DNA from: Coniferiporia sulphurascens
Lineage: Eukaryota > Basidiomycota > Agaricomycetes > Hymenochaetales > Hymenochaetaceae
DNA length: 64,000 nucleotides
Reading direction: 5' to 3'
NCBI GenBank assembly: GCA_002794785.1
Contig: NBBA01000001.1
Coordinates: forward strand, 4,920,707 to 4,984,706
Shown: positions 49,501 to 59,129 of the stretch, piece by piece
Position numbering within the stretch: position 1 is the stretch's first letter
Layout of the letters: each line of letters begins with the position of its first letter
The notes under the pieces: model-generated
The model's database searches: none
What the model saw: the letters and a program-made list of their open reading frames with translations, nothing else
Told to the model about the DNA's origin: nothing
Translations under genes and position numbers: made by a program

Positions 49501-50425
49501 TGGTGCTGCCGGCGTCTGGTTCTATCGAGGGGAAAATGTGCTCACCCACGAAACCTATCTTGGTTCATCAGTCCATGCTACGGACTGTGAACTTGCCGCT
49601 CTTGCCGATGCCGCTTGGCTACTGGCCTACTCTTATGATCTACACCCGGAGGTTACTCAGGTAGAGATCTACACCAATTGCGAGGTTGCTCTTACACTCC
49701 TCGCCGACCCTCGTCCGGCCCCAGGCGTCAATGTCGCCCTCTTCATTCGGAAATGCCTCAAAATCGCCACCAAGCGATTTCCCCGTGTATTTTTTCACTT
49801 ACACTGGGTCCTGGGGCACTCCGATGTAGAAGGCAACAAATTTGCTGACGTTCTCACCTCCGGTATTGCGGACAACCCCCCACCGGGCACTATTCAGTTC
49901 CCGCCTACTATCCGCTTCCTTCGTGAAGCCGCCTCCTCTACGGCACTTATTCAATGGAAATCCAACTGGGCCTCTGCCTGTCACAAATCCTGAGGGTCTT
50001 CGGACGCCCACGCCATGGGCTCCACCCAAAACCCCTCTACTAAGCCATCTGCCCTTATGCAGAACCTCACCATCGGTCGCCGCACCAAATGCAAGGTTTT
50101 CCGGACACTCCTTGGTCACGCTGGCTTCGGCGCGTACTTTGGACGTATACCGGGATGCGACCCCATGTGCCCATTCTGCCACGTAATGGAGACTCGAGCC
50201 CACCTCTTACTCTCCTGCCCCAACACCCTCCCCGCCCGACGCGCGGTGTGGAAAACCCCCTTACCATCTACGGAATCCCAATGGTTTTCCAAGGACGGTC
50301 TCCCCATTCTGGCGTCTTTCCTTGACAGTCACCCCGCCTTTGAGGCGGAACCCATCCTCGTCTTTGACCCGGGTGGCCCCACTGTGATTCAGATATCTGA
50401 TTTAGGTTTTGCCACCAGCAACTAG
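46505..50425 (+). pseudogene. LINE ORF2: endonuclease, reverse transcriptase, RNase H, CCHC; one in-frame TGA
   Basis: The open frame runs from 46505 to a TGA at 49991-49993 and then continues in the same frame to TAG at 50425, about 1306 codons in all. Order of domains: apurinic-type endonuclease in residues 1-250 (MQHNVATSRVHVEAL, ILLQEPPW, WIVAGDFNLHSIHWD, SGSDHAVITW); reverse transcriptase from about 480 to 760 (NAYRPITLEETMGKLLEKII, GVPQGSPISPILS and the active site YVDD); RNase H from about 975 to 1110 (IYTDGSRKG, DCELAALADA, LHWVLGHSDVEGNKFAD); and after the TGA a zinc knuckle CPFCHVMETRAHLLLSC. The TGA interrupts only the tail, so most catalytic parts are intact. ORF2 starts 41 bp after the ORF1 stop, which suggests reinitiation. 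Confidence 0.9.
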
Positions 50426-50601
50426 ACAGACATCACACTTCCCCCTTTTACTGGGCTACATCCAGTCCCCCTCTCTGCTTCTGGCTTCCTGCCACTATTA
50501 TTCCATCTATACCAACTACCATCTCACACAATACAGGGGCCTAAAGGCCCCTGGAGCGTATTTTGTACTAGATAGTCATGACGCGCTATAGAAATGCATT
50601 T

Positions 50602-50619
50602 AAAAAAAAAAAAAAAAAA
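50602..50619 (+). repeat. Poly(A) tail of the LINE
   Basis: Eighteen A in a row between the 3' UTR and the right duplication, the expected trace of target-primed reverse transcription. Confidence 0.9.
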
Positions 50620-50633
50620 CCGGGGGGAAGTGC

Positions 50634-51639
50634 TTGTAAATGATCCACATCAGGAACATGTGTAAGCAAAATGCAATTAGCCGCCGGCTAATTGACCTCG
50701 GATAATGCATATCCCTATGTAAATACCCCATTTTGGCTATGCATTATGCATTTAGAATTTTATGCATTATCTTATAGGGATTTCCTATCTACCAACTTGG
50801 TGGAAGCCTGAGCCCATGCATTAAAGGAGGTTATGCATTAGGAAAGATATACCATACGAGAAGTTCGACTGTATACGCAAAAAGTCGTTGACGCCATGCT
50901 CGAAAAAAATCTACCATGTGCGAGGTCGCGCAGAAATCCTAAATGGAAGCTTAAGAAAAACCTAAATCTGACTCCCGGACTTTCAGTCATAGGCACGGTG
51001 GAAAGGGGAGTGGTCCAAGTGGATCGGGCTTTAGTGCTGAAGAGTAGAGCACTGGAAACACACTGAGAATCGCTGATACTTGTTGAAGACGGAGTAAACA
51101 CAAGAGTAAATAGTTCGGGCAAGTGGCAAAAGACGTATCCCCATCAGTGTCATTAGATTAGAATCGACACGTGGATGAATGCCCTGGCTGCTGGAGATTT
51201 ACTCGGCAAAGACCGCATTTACGTTAATACTTAGCCTAAGTCGAATGGGGCGCGGGGTAGAAAGTCACCAGGATTCAATTGCCAGTGGGTCAAGGACACT
51301 GTTAAACCCAAGATTCCTCACTAAAAGAATTCCTGAACGAAGCCAAGGTACGGGAAACGGGTCACTGGCGAAGTTACTTTCCAGTAAGTTGCGGCGGCCG
51401 GCGACGGTATCATGTATGACACGTCGTCACCCGAGCTCGGGCTGCTCGGACGAAACTCTGACTTGGAAGCGAACTACATACACAGGCTCCGGTGCCAGCT
51501 CCGAGTCTTTCCTCGATCCTCTCAAAAAAGTCATCTAGGTCTGGCGTTCAGCATGTACTTTGCATTAGAATCGCTTCGACGTGCGAGCGATACGAGGTGT
51601 CACGGTAGTCGCTCATCCAACTTGGTCCCGGAATGATAC
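50634..51639. other. Repeat-like AT-rich flank and unassigned DNA right of the LINE
   Basis: About 1 kb. The first 200 bp contain a 17-bp inverted repeat (ATTAGCCGCCGGCTAAT, near 50679) and several ATGCATTA words, and share a phrase with the left flank of the LINE. The rest (50850-51640) may include the decayed 5' part of the following peptidase pseudogene, but I cannot align it with confidence. Confidence 0.35.
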
Positions 51640-52460
51640 TTAGTACTGGCTGTGAATATCCAGCCAACAGTCATTTAGAGTTGCCCTTCCGTGACTTTGG
51701 AACTTTATCTAAGTTCAAGCTTTTAACACTCCGGTTCATTTGCATTCCTTCCTCCCCCCCGGTCGTCTTTCACCCGGAGTGGCTCCCAGACGAATATCAC
51801 TGCAAAGTACACCATTTTCGTGTAATTCCTCTGTCACTGACCCCGGGACCATTCGCACTGCCAGGACTTATCGAACAGCACGCGACCCATGTCGATCCAC
51901 AGTATGATGCTTTTGGAATGGCTTCGCCGGGAGTCCCGGGACCCTGCCTCAAGAACCACGTCCAATTTGCAAACCTTCGACACTGGCTCGGGCTCGTAAA
52001 ACACGAGCGAATCGGAAGCAGAGGCTGGTCTTGACATACAGTACATTGTGGGCGTAGCTAGCGGTGTCTCACAACGTTCATCTCTGTCCGAGAGAATTTC
52101 CAACATGGGAAACTTGAAATCTTCATCAAGTTGGACATTTTCTGGTGAAGGTGGCCCGCCCCGCGTCTTTATGACCTTGTACAGCCAAAACGAAAACATC
52201 ATGTCCCATTCGCCCTCACAGATTGCAGGACTGGACCCGTGCTTATTTACAGTTTAGCCAACCTTCGGTGTCTCTGGCTCTCAGTCCGGAAGCTGCTCCA
52301 TCCCCGTACTAGATCTTGTTGTGAACTCATACCTTTCCGGACTCGGCTCTGCGAACAAACGATGTTTCATCCGAACGGACCGTGTGCTCCAGATGCATTT
52401 GTGCAGGGAGAGACCTTCAAGATCGACTCGGGAAGAAGAAGAAATTCGTCGACATCAATC
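51640..52460 (+). pseudogene. Decayed S53 (sedolisin / tripeptidyl-peptidase) gene
   Basis: Fragments match the intact S53 gene at the right edge of the window, in the same order but in changing frames. LIEQHATHVD (near 51870) corresponds to FIEQYANSAD. SNLQTFDTGSGS, then an in-frame TAA, then AGLDIQYIVGVASGV (51960-52070) corresponds to the part with the catalytic Glu/Asp. TTFISVRENFQHGKLE follows a one-base shift. A further shift gives the SQNEN motif, then VNSYLSGLGSANK (around 52322-52360). At least one stop and several frameshifts are present. The region with the catalytic Ser is not found. It is on the opposite strand to the intact copy, about 10 kb away. Confidence 0.8.
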
Positions 52461-52810
52461 TTATAGGGAGTGCCGTGTCGTCAGGAAAGAATCAGTAAAT
52501 TTTTGTCTTATTTCCGGGACTTATGTTTTCAGACACTTTTGTGATGGGCTTTTGCCGACAGAATGTCATGGAATCGGACGTAACCTAGAGCTAATAGAGA
52601 GGGTTATTTTACTGCTACAATTAATATGGATTCGGCGGCCGTACCCAAGGTTCTGGAAGGACCTCGGTTTCTGCTTAAGCCAAATTCGTTGTCGATATTT
52701 ACTTGACTCGTAATTCGGAACTAATCCCATCCCATCCCATCGAATCCGGTGCTTTTACACGAGATAGCATTTAAGACGAAGCCATCGGTACGTTACACGC
52801 CGAAGACGAC
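52461..52810. other. Spacer between peptidase pseudogene and hydrolase gene
   Basis: 350 bp with no coding signal. It includes three tandem CCCAT units near 52725-52740, about 75 nt upstream of the hydrolase start. Confidence 0.4.
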
Positions 52811-53960
52811 ATGGCCCCGAACTCGCAACTGATTACCTCTTCCGACGGCGCAAAGATCTATGCAGACGCCGTTGGGGACCCCACTAAACTCAGTATCGTC
52901 TTCGTACATGGGTTCTCTCTGAGTGCTGTTGTCTTCGATGTCATTTTTTCCGATAGCAAATACAGGAGCGATTTTTACCTGGTATGTACCCTGTTTTCCA
53001 ATTTGATAGTGCTTCTGTTAATAAACTGTGCACAAGGTCCGATACGACATGAGGGGTCATGGTCGGAGCTCAAAGCCAGACACGATAGAGGAATACGCCT
53101 CGAAGCTATACGCAGATGATTTCGCCGCTGTAAAGAAGGCTTTCAATTTGGAAAAGCCTTTTGTAGTAGGATGGTTAGTGTTTTTCTCGCGCCCCATAGT
53201 TTACTAATGCCAGTTTCTGCAGGAGCATAGGGGGTACGTGTGGATCCGCTAATAGTCTCATCGTAATAGTTGGTCTGAGCGTTTGCCGTGTGAACTTCTA
53301 GCCACTGTCGTGGCCGACATAGCTTCCTATCTCCCTGACGATTCAATTTCCGGAGTCGTTTATCTCTGCGCGCTGCCTTACAACGACGCAGCCGTTTTGC
53401 AGCGTGTCGCCACTCCGATCGCTTTCGGTTTAATGGCTGCATACTTTGGCGAAGATTCGGTAGAAACGTTCGTCAAGACCTCCTCCGGGTTTATCGACTC
53501 GCTCTTCATAGATTCAGAGACTGTCCCATGGGAGACGAGATGCCTTTGGACCGGAATGGTTGTGTGTCAGACTCCTGCGCTTAAGAAGCTCATCCTGTCG
53601 CGTTCCCAAGATCCAGCCAGACTATTGGAGCTCGGCGAAAAGGGTTTGCCTCTACTCATCGTGCACGGAGCGGAGGACAAGCAAATCGATGGAGAGGCAG
53701 TCGTTGCGGAAATAAGGCCATTTTTCAAAGATATGGAAATCGCCATGATCAAGAAGGGCGGTAGCCATGCTGTGTTTTACGAGAATGCCGAGGAAGTCAT
53801 GGATATAATCACGAAGTTTACGTTAAGAGTACGTACCTCCGTAAATATTATCTCCTAATTTTATCGTTCTCAGTATTCTGTACGCATGGAGCTCGCCAAC
53901 GAAGTCTTCTCAGTCTTTCGGAACTTTAATATGTCGAGTCTCGACGGCTTTCCTAATTGA
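52811..53960 (+). CDS. Alpha/beta-hydrolase fold protein
   Basis: Five exons are read. Exon 1 (52811-52981) gives MAPNSQLITSSDGAKIYADA and the oxyanion motif VFVHGFSLSA. Exon 2 (from 53037) gives RYDMRGHGRSSKPDTIEEYA. A split nucleophile elbow follows: VVGW ends exon 2, SIGG is a short exon of about 11 nt near 53225-53235, and ATVVADIASYLPDD resumes at about 53303. This gives the G-W-S-I-G nucleophile Ser. The acid Asp is in LLIVHGAEDKQIDGEAV and the catalytic His in KKGGSHAVFYENAEEV. A last exon after the donor near 53829 ends LDGFPN at 53960; without that splice the frame would stop at 53858. It resembles non-haem peroxidase/esterase-type hydrolases. The substrate is unknown. Confidence 0.83.
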
Positions 53961-54278
53961 GTTATTATTCTTCAAAAGGTTACTCCCTTGGCATGTGATT
54001 TAGACTATTTTTGGCCGAAATGGACAGGTCAATAAATCAAACTTCACGAATTCTGAATTTCATTCCAAGGCATCACCTAAAGTTATTTTCCCTAATTTCT
54101 CCAGCTTAGGTCGATTGAACATGTTGAGGTTGGTTGAGTTTTGAGTTTTTGTAAGGACGAAAGGGGCACGTGATATTACGTATTTGTATGCGAGACTACC
54201 CCCGGAACATGGACTCGGACCGCCGCAAGACTCGGACTCGGCCGCGGACCATTACCGTACACCGACCTCAACTTGTTC
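53961..54278. other. Spacer between hydrolase and glutaryl-CoA dehydrogenase genes
   Basis: 318 bp containing the hydrolase 3' UTR and the promoter of the next gene. A CACGTG E-box-like site lies near 54166. No coding signal. Confidence 0.4.
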
Positions 54279-55982
54279 ATGTCCACAACGTCCAAGTCGC
54301 TTTTAAACATACTGCGCGCCCGTCCTGCAGCTCTTGCAACCCGTCGCTATGCATCGACATTTGCCAAGTTCAACTGGGAGGCAGGTATTCAATGCACACT
54401 TAGCCATTACTATACCGCTAACAAGTGCTTAGGATCCGCTTAACCTCGAGTCGCTGTTAACGGAGGAGGAGATTGCAGTACGGTGCGTAGCCGCAGAGTA
54501 TCCCGCATATGATTAGCCAACTTACAAATGGCATTTAGGGACACGGCCAGGGGTTATTGTCAGGTTCACACGGCGTTATTCGTGCAAAATTGGCTCGTCT
54601 GACGTTTCTATAGGAGAATCTTCTTCCACGCGTCATCGAGGCCCAGAGGACGGAGAGTTAGTGTTCATTTTTTGTCGGATTGGATTCTCAAATTCACGCA
54701 TTGCCGTTTCAAGAATTTGACCGTACTATTATTCCCGAGATGGGCCAGCTGGGCCTCTTGGGACCAACTATCAAAGGATATGGATGTGCAGGTGTCAGTA
54801 GTGTCGCGTACGGCCTTGTTGCCCGCGAGGTAGAGCGGTAAGTAACGAATTAGTTTCAAGTCTGCTACATTCTCTGACCCCCGACCAGTGTGGACTCCGG
54901 TTATCGCTCAACCATGTCGGTCCAGTCTTCGCTTGTCATGCACCCCATCAATGAGTTCGGCACGGAACAACAAAAGGAAAAGTATCTTCCCCGGCTCGCT
55001 AAGGGCGAGATTATTGGTTGCTTTGTAAGTGTCTTTCCGTGACTTCGAGACTGTAAATCGGACCCGCGATTTCAGCCTGTATTTTAAAGCTGGCCACGGG
55101 AGGCTGGTCCGTCCACTGCTAGGTTGAAACTCCACTTTTCAACCTTTGACGTTAAATTTTGTTTGTTTGCTATCTGGCTGACTAATTGGTATACATTTAT
55201 TCTAGGGCCTTACGGAGCCAAACCATGGTTCAGACCCTTCAGGGATGGAGACGACTGCAGAGGAAGCAGACGGCGGGTTCTTGCTTAATGGCAGCAAGAC
55301 TTGGATCTCTAGCGCACCCGTTGCAGATATCTTCATCGTTTGGGCACGCTGCAAATGGGACAACAAAGTCCGTGGGTTCGTTCTTGAAAAGGGGCTTCGC
55401 GGTCTCTCCGCTCCAGCAATCAAAAACAAACTAGCACTGCGTGTCTCACTCACGGGATCCATTTTCCTCGATAACGTTCATGCATCGCACGATGCACTCC
55501 TCCCAGGAGGCGCCGGTTTGAAAGCACCGTTCTCCTGCCTCAACAATGCACGGTACGGCATCTCGTGGGGCGTGCTCGGGTCTCTTGAGGACTGCCTAAC
55601 GCGCGCGCGCGAGTACGCGCTTGACCGAAAGCAATTCGGCCGCCCGCTCGCGAGTTTCCAGCTCGTGCAGAAGAAACTGGTCGACGCACAGAGTGCGGTT
55701 GCATTAGGGCTGATAGCGAGCCTGCAGGTCGGCCGATTGAAGGATGCGGGCCAGCTCGCTCCGGAGATGGTCAGCATCGTGAAGCGGAACAACTGTGGGA
55801 TGGCGCTGGAGCACGCGCGCAGGGTGCTGGATGTGCTCGGTGGAAACGCCTGCGCGGATGAATACCATATTGGGCGACATGTCGCTAACTTGCAGGTCAC
55901 GAACACGTACGAAGGGACGTATGACATCCATACCCTCATTTTAGGAAAAGCGATGACTGGTATCCAAGCTTTCGCAAATTAA
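54279..55982 (+). CDS. Glutaryl-CoA dehydrogenase, mitochondrial
   Basis: An FAD acyl-CoA dehydrogenase that converts glutaryl-CoA to crotonyl-CoA in lysine and tryptophan breakdown in mitochondria. Residues 1 to about 30 are rich in Arg, Leu and Ser ([20 protein letters not shown]), a typical targeting peptide. Then [98 protein letters not shown] and [20 protein letters not shown]. Later blocks are [39 protein letters not shown] and the end [19 protein letters not shown]. The catalytic Glu is in TYEGT. The first intron (54381-54432) starts with GC, not GT; only this reading keeps the frame. At least six further introns are GT-AG. The start is the first ATG giving a targeting peptide. Confidence 0.92.
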
Positions 55983-56661
55983 AACACGGTAGTTTTGTAA
56001 TCAAAAGGCTTGTTAAACCGACGGGATATACTGTAAATGCAATTCATCGTTGCCCTGGGTCCCGAAACATATTAGCTGCAGTAAAAATATTGGTTGGCTA
56101 TTCGTGAGACTATGTTGGAGAACGGGGTCCTTACATGAGTGCCATTTACTGTTCATATGATCTGGGCATGGGGATGGCCGCATTTAGACAGCCTGTACTT
56201 TATTTATGCTAGATGCTTTCCGCCGAGACGCTAAAGCATTCGAAGCGCATCCGACAACCGGTTTGCAGGAATGTAAGTATTTATTGTACATACACCGCAA
56301 AAAAAACAGTGCAGCGAAGAAATACACATATTACATGTACCTGGTGGGGTCTGAACAAAAAGTCCACAGGTTAGACAAACCAGTATATGAAAGAGCGAAT
56401 GCAGTCAATGATTAACAGAAATGTGGAGAAACGAACAGACTCAGGTAAGCATGAACGTAGAGAGGAGGATGAATGATCGAAGTAGCGAAGTATTGGTGAG
56501 ACGCATGAAGCATGCATGGGTCTGATTGAAATGCCGAAAAAGCACCTTAGTCTTAAGCATTCAGCTGTCTCAATATGTATCGAATAAACTTATGAAGGCC
56601 AATCTGTCAAGGACAGGAGTGAAAGAAAGAGTCGAATATACTATACTGCGTTACCGAAAAC
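55983..56661. other. Convergent 3' flank
   Basis: About 680 bp between glutaryl-CoA dehydrogenase (plus) and the mucin-like gene (minus). The minus strand has a donor at the end of the preceding exon (GTGAGTATC at about 56735-56743), so one or two short 3' exons of that gene may lie here, for example around 56560-56610. No other gene is seen. Confidence 0.35.
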
Positions 56662-59093
56662 CTATATACGGAAAAACATCAAACATCTAGACGCAGGAAA
56701 CAGACGAAACATGATACTCACCTGGTACCTTATATCACTCAAGTTCCCATCGCTATATCCGCTATAGCCGGAAGATCTATACCCGTGACCAGATTCTGAG
56801 TCTGTGACCGCTTCCATCGTCAGGTCGCTTTCCGCAACGGAAAGCACGGTTGGTGGACGTGCTGCGCTTGCCACATCGCGCTCACTAGACTCTGGCCAGA
56901 CCCTGCTTACTGCTCCGGTCCCGTAGCTTGTGTCACTTGAGCTGTGGACATCCGAGCTCGAGCTAGCGACTGATTCCATTGCGAAAGACACACCCTGCGA
57001 GATTGTATTAACGTCTGCCTCAGAGCGAGCGTCTGCACGAGTAATTCCATTTTCAGCGGAGTTGGACGAGCGGGGCGACCAGGCTCCCTGAGTTACCCAA
57101 GAAGTGTAGCCCGTACGCGTGATAGTCGCCGTTTCTGCTTCCGATGTATTGTCACCTTCTGAGCTACCTCCGGCTCCTCCCTTACCGCCCAGATCTAGCA
57201 AAAACGAGAGGTCAAGTACGCCAGAGGCATTCGTAGAAGGGGGTCCAGTTGCCGCGACGACGATGGTAGATCCAGGACCGGGGTCGGAAAATGGATCTGC
57301 CGGTGAAATATGTGCTGCATTCGTTTGCATCGTATTCTGCGATGCAACGCCCAAGTCTTTGCTCTCTTGCCCACTTTTACCAGAGACTGCGGCCGCGGCT
57401 GCGGCTGCAGCCCTTGCGCGCAGCGCACTCAGACGTAGGGCAGGTGGGAGTAAATCCTCTGGATCCCAGAAAGGGTCCTCCGGAACAGTTGGTGGTGCTG
57501 TTTCCGTTGCTCCTGACACTACGGCTGCCGGCGCAGATACCGTCGCCAATATTGCTGCCTCTCTGGGGGCTGAGATAATTTCAGTCATCGGCACAATAGG
57601 GTCTGCAAACGGATTTCCCGTGCTCTGCATCACCGGCGAGATGGACAACGGTAAGATTGGCGGGAGGTGTTGCCCAGGACCGTACAAGTTTAAGCGCGTC
57701 TCTCTTCTCTCGCTCATCTGCCCCCGCACACTCGGCCCTACCTCATGCAGGTTTTCCTCACTCCCTTCCACTGTAGACACCGCACTGTAGGGTTGTGCCT
57801 CGAGCCTTCCTATGTCTGTGTGACCACGTGCGGTGAAGCGTGCATGTAAGCGGGCCACTACGCCTTCGCCTTCTGATCCATCCCCGTCTCCTGTAGGGTG
57901 GAACACCTTGTCCCACCTTCCAAGGAAAGGCGTTCCCGACGGGCGTGCTGCATGACCTGCTCTACGAGTAGATGTCGCACGTATTAAGTCGTTCCCAAAG
58001 CTTTCGTGTGCGCGTGCCATACGTTTGCGCTCGCGCTTTCGGCGAAGGAGAATAAAGACGATAAGCGCAATAAGCGCTAGACCGAATACGAGGGAGACCA
58101 CGATTCCGGCGATGGCTCCCGGGGACAGAGACTGATTTCTAGTGCACTCTTGGATAAGGGCTTTAAATTCGGTAGGATTCAGATGAGACATAACGTACCG
58201 AGCGAGCGAATTCTTGATATTTCCCCCGCCAAAAGCGGTGGGATTTGCAGTACCAGTAAAGTTAGGCCCTGTGCTACTTGTGTAAGCGTTTGTCCCAACA
58301 GGAGATGCACTGAATGAAGAATAAGTCAGCTAGCCGAAGCTCCCTTATTTCCTCGGATAGAAAAAGGAGGTATAAATTTTTATAGGGTACCTTTTCGTCC
58401 CGACAGTGACGCTGCTGCCGGCCACCTTCTCGGGATTTGTAACCGGGCCCTGTTGATCTGGTTGACTAGTTCCGGTAGGATTCACAGCCGGGCTTAGGTC
58501 AGTGAAAGTTATAGGGCTTTGAGTTATAGATGTGCTGCCTCCGCTTGAATCCGATCCCGAGGAGGTTGCGGCGACGATATCAAGGGTGCTCGTGCCCGTC
58601 GTTGCGTCACTTGCCGTCGTTGAGCTCGCACTCCCAGTCGGATCGGAATTAGAAGTGACGACTCGTACACGATCCAGTGGGCTCGTCCCAGTCCCAAATG
58701 ATTGTGGCGAGGACTGCGTTAGGGTCGCAGTCGAATCGGACGTGGATGTGGGTAGGGAGGTGACGGAAGCAGTGGCCGGCAAAGGAGAGGATGATGTGAA
58801 ACCAGTTGATAAATTGTCGGCAACGGTGGAAGTAAAAGATGAAGACACAGTGGAAGCGGGTAAAGGGGTTGTGCTTGCGGGCGCGGTGTTCGTAGGTGGG
58901 GCATCCTGGTGCGAAGTACTTGCCGCCCCATCCGAGATCGTGTCAGTGCTCGTGTCTGAGGTATTGTTGATCGTGCTCGTGTCTATGCTGGTGGTAGTCG
59001 CGCTCGTGTGAGTGATACTGACGTCCGTGCTAGTGGTAGTCGTGCTCGTGTTTGTGCTCGAGCTGGTACCGACGTCTGTGGTAGTGGGGGGGT

Positions 59094-59129
<36 letters not shown>

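Larger units (their letters stand above)
44007..50633 (+). mobile_element. LINE (non-LTR) retrotransposon, near full length, with TSD and poly(A)
   Basis: The same 16 bases AACCGGGGGGAAGTGC lie at 44007-44022 and 50618-50633 and flank the element; the first two A of the right copy may belong to the tail. The 3' end has an uninterrupted A18 tail (50602-50619). Inside are a roughly 980-bp 5' UTR, ORF1 with zinc knuckles, and ORF2 with apurinic endonuclease, reverse transcriptase, RNase H and a C-terminal CCHC knuckle. This resembles the Tad1-type layout of fungal LINEs. It is GC-rich, unlike the copia element, and its ORFs are almost intact, so insertion appears recent. Damage: one frameshift in ORF1 at a C10 run and one TGA in ORF2. 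Confidence 0.93.
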
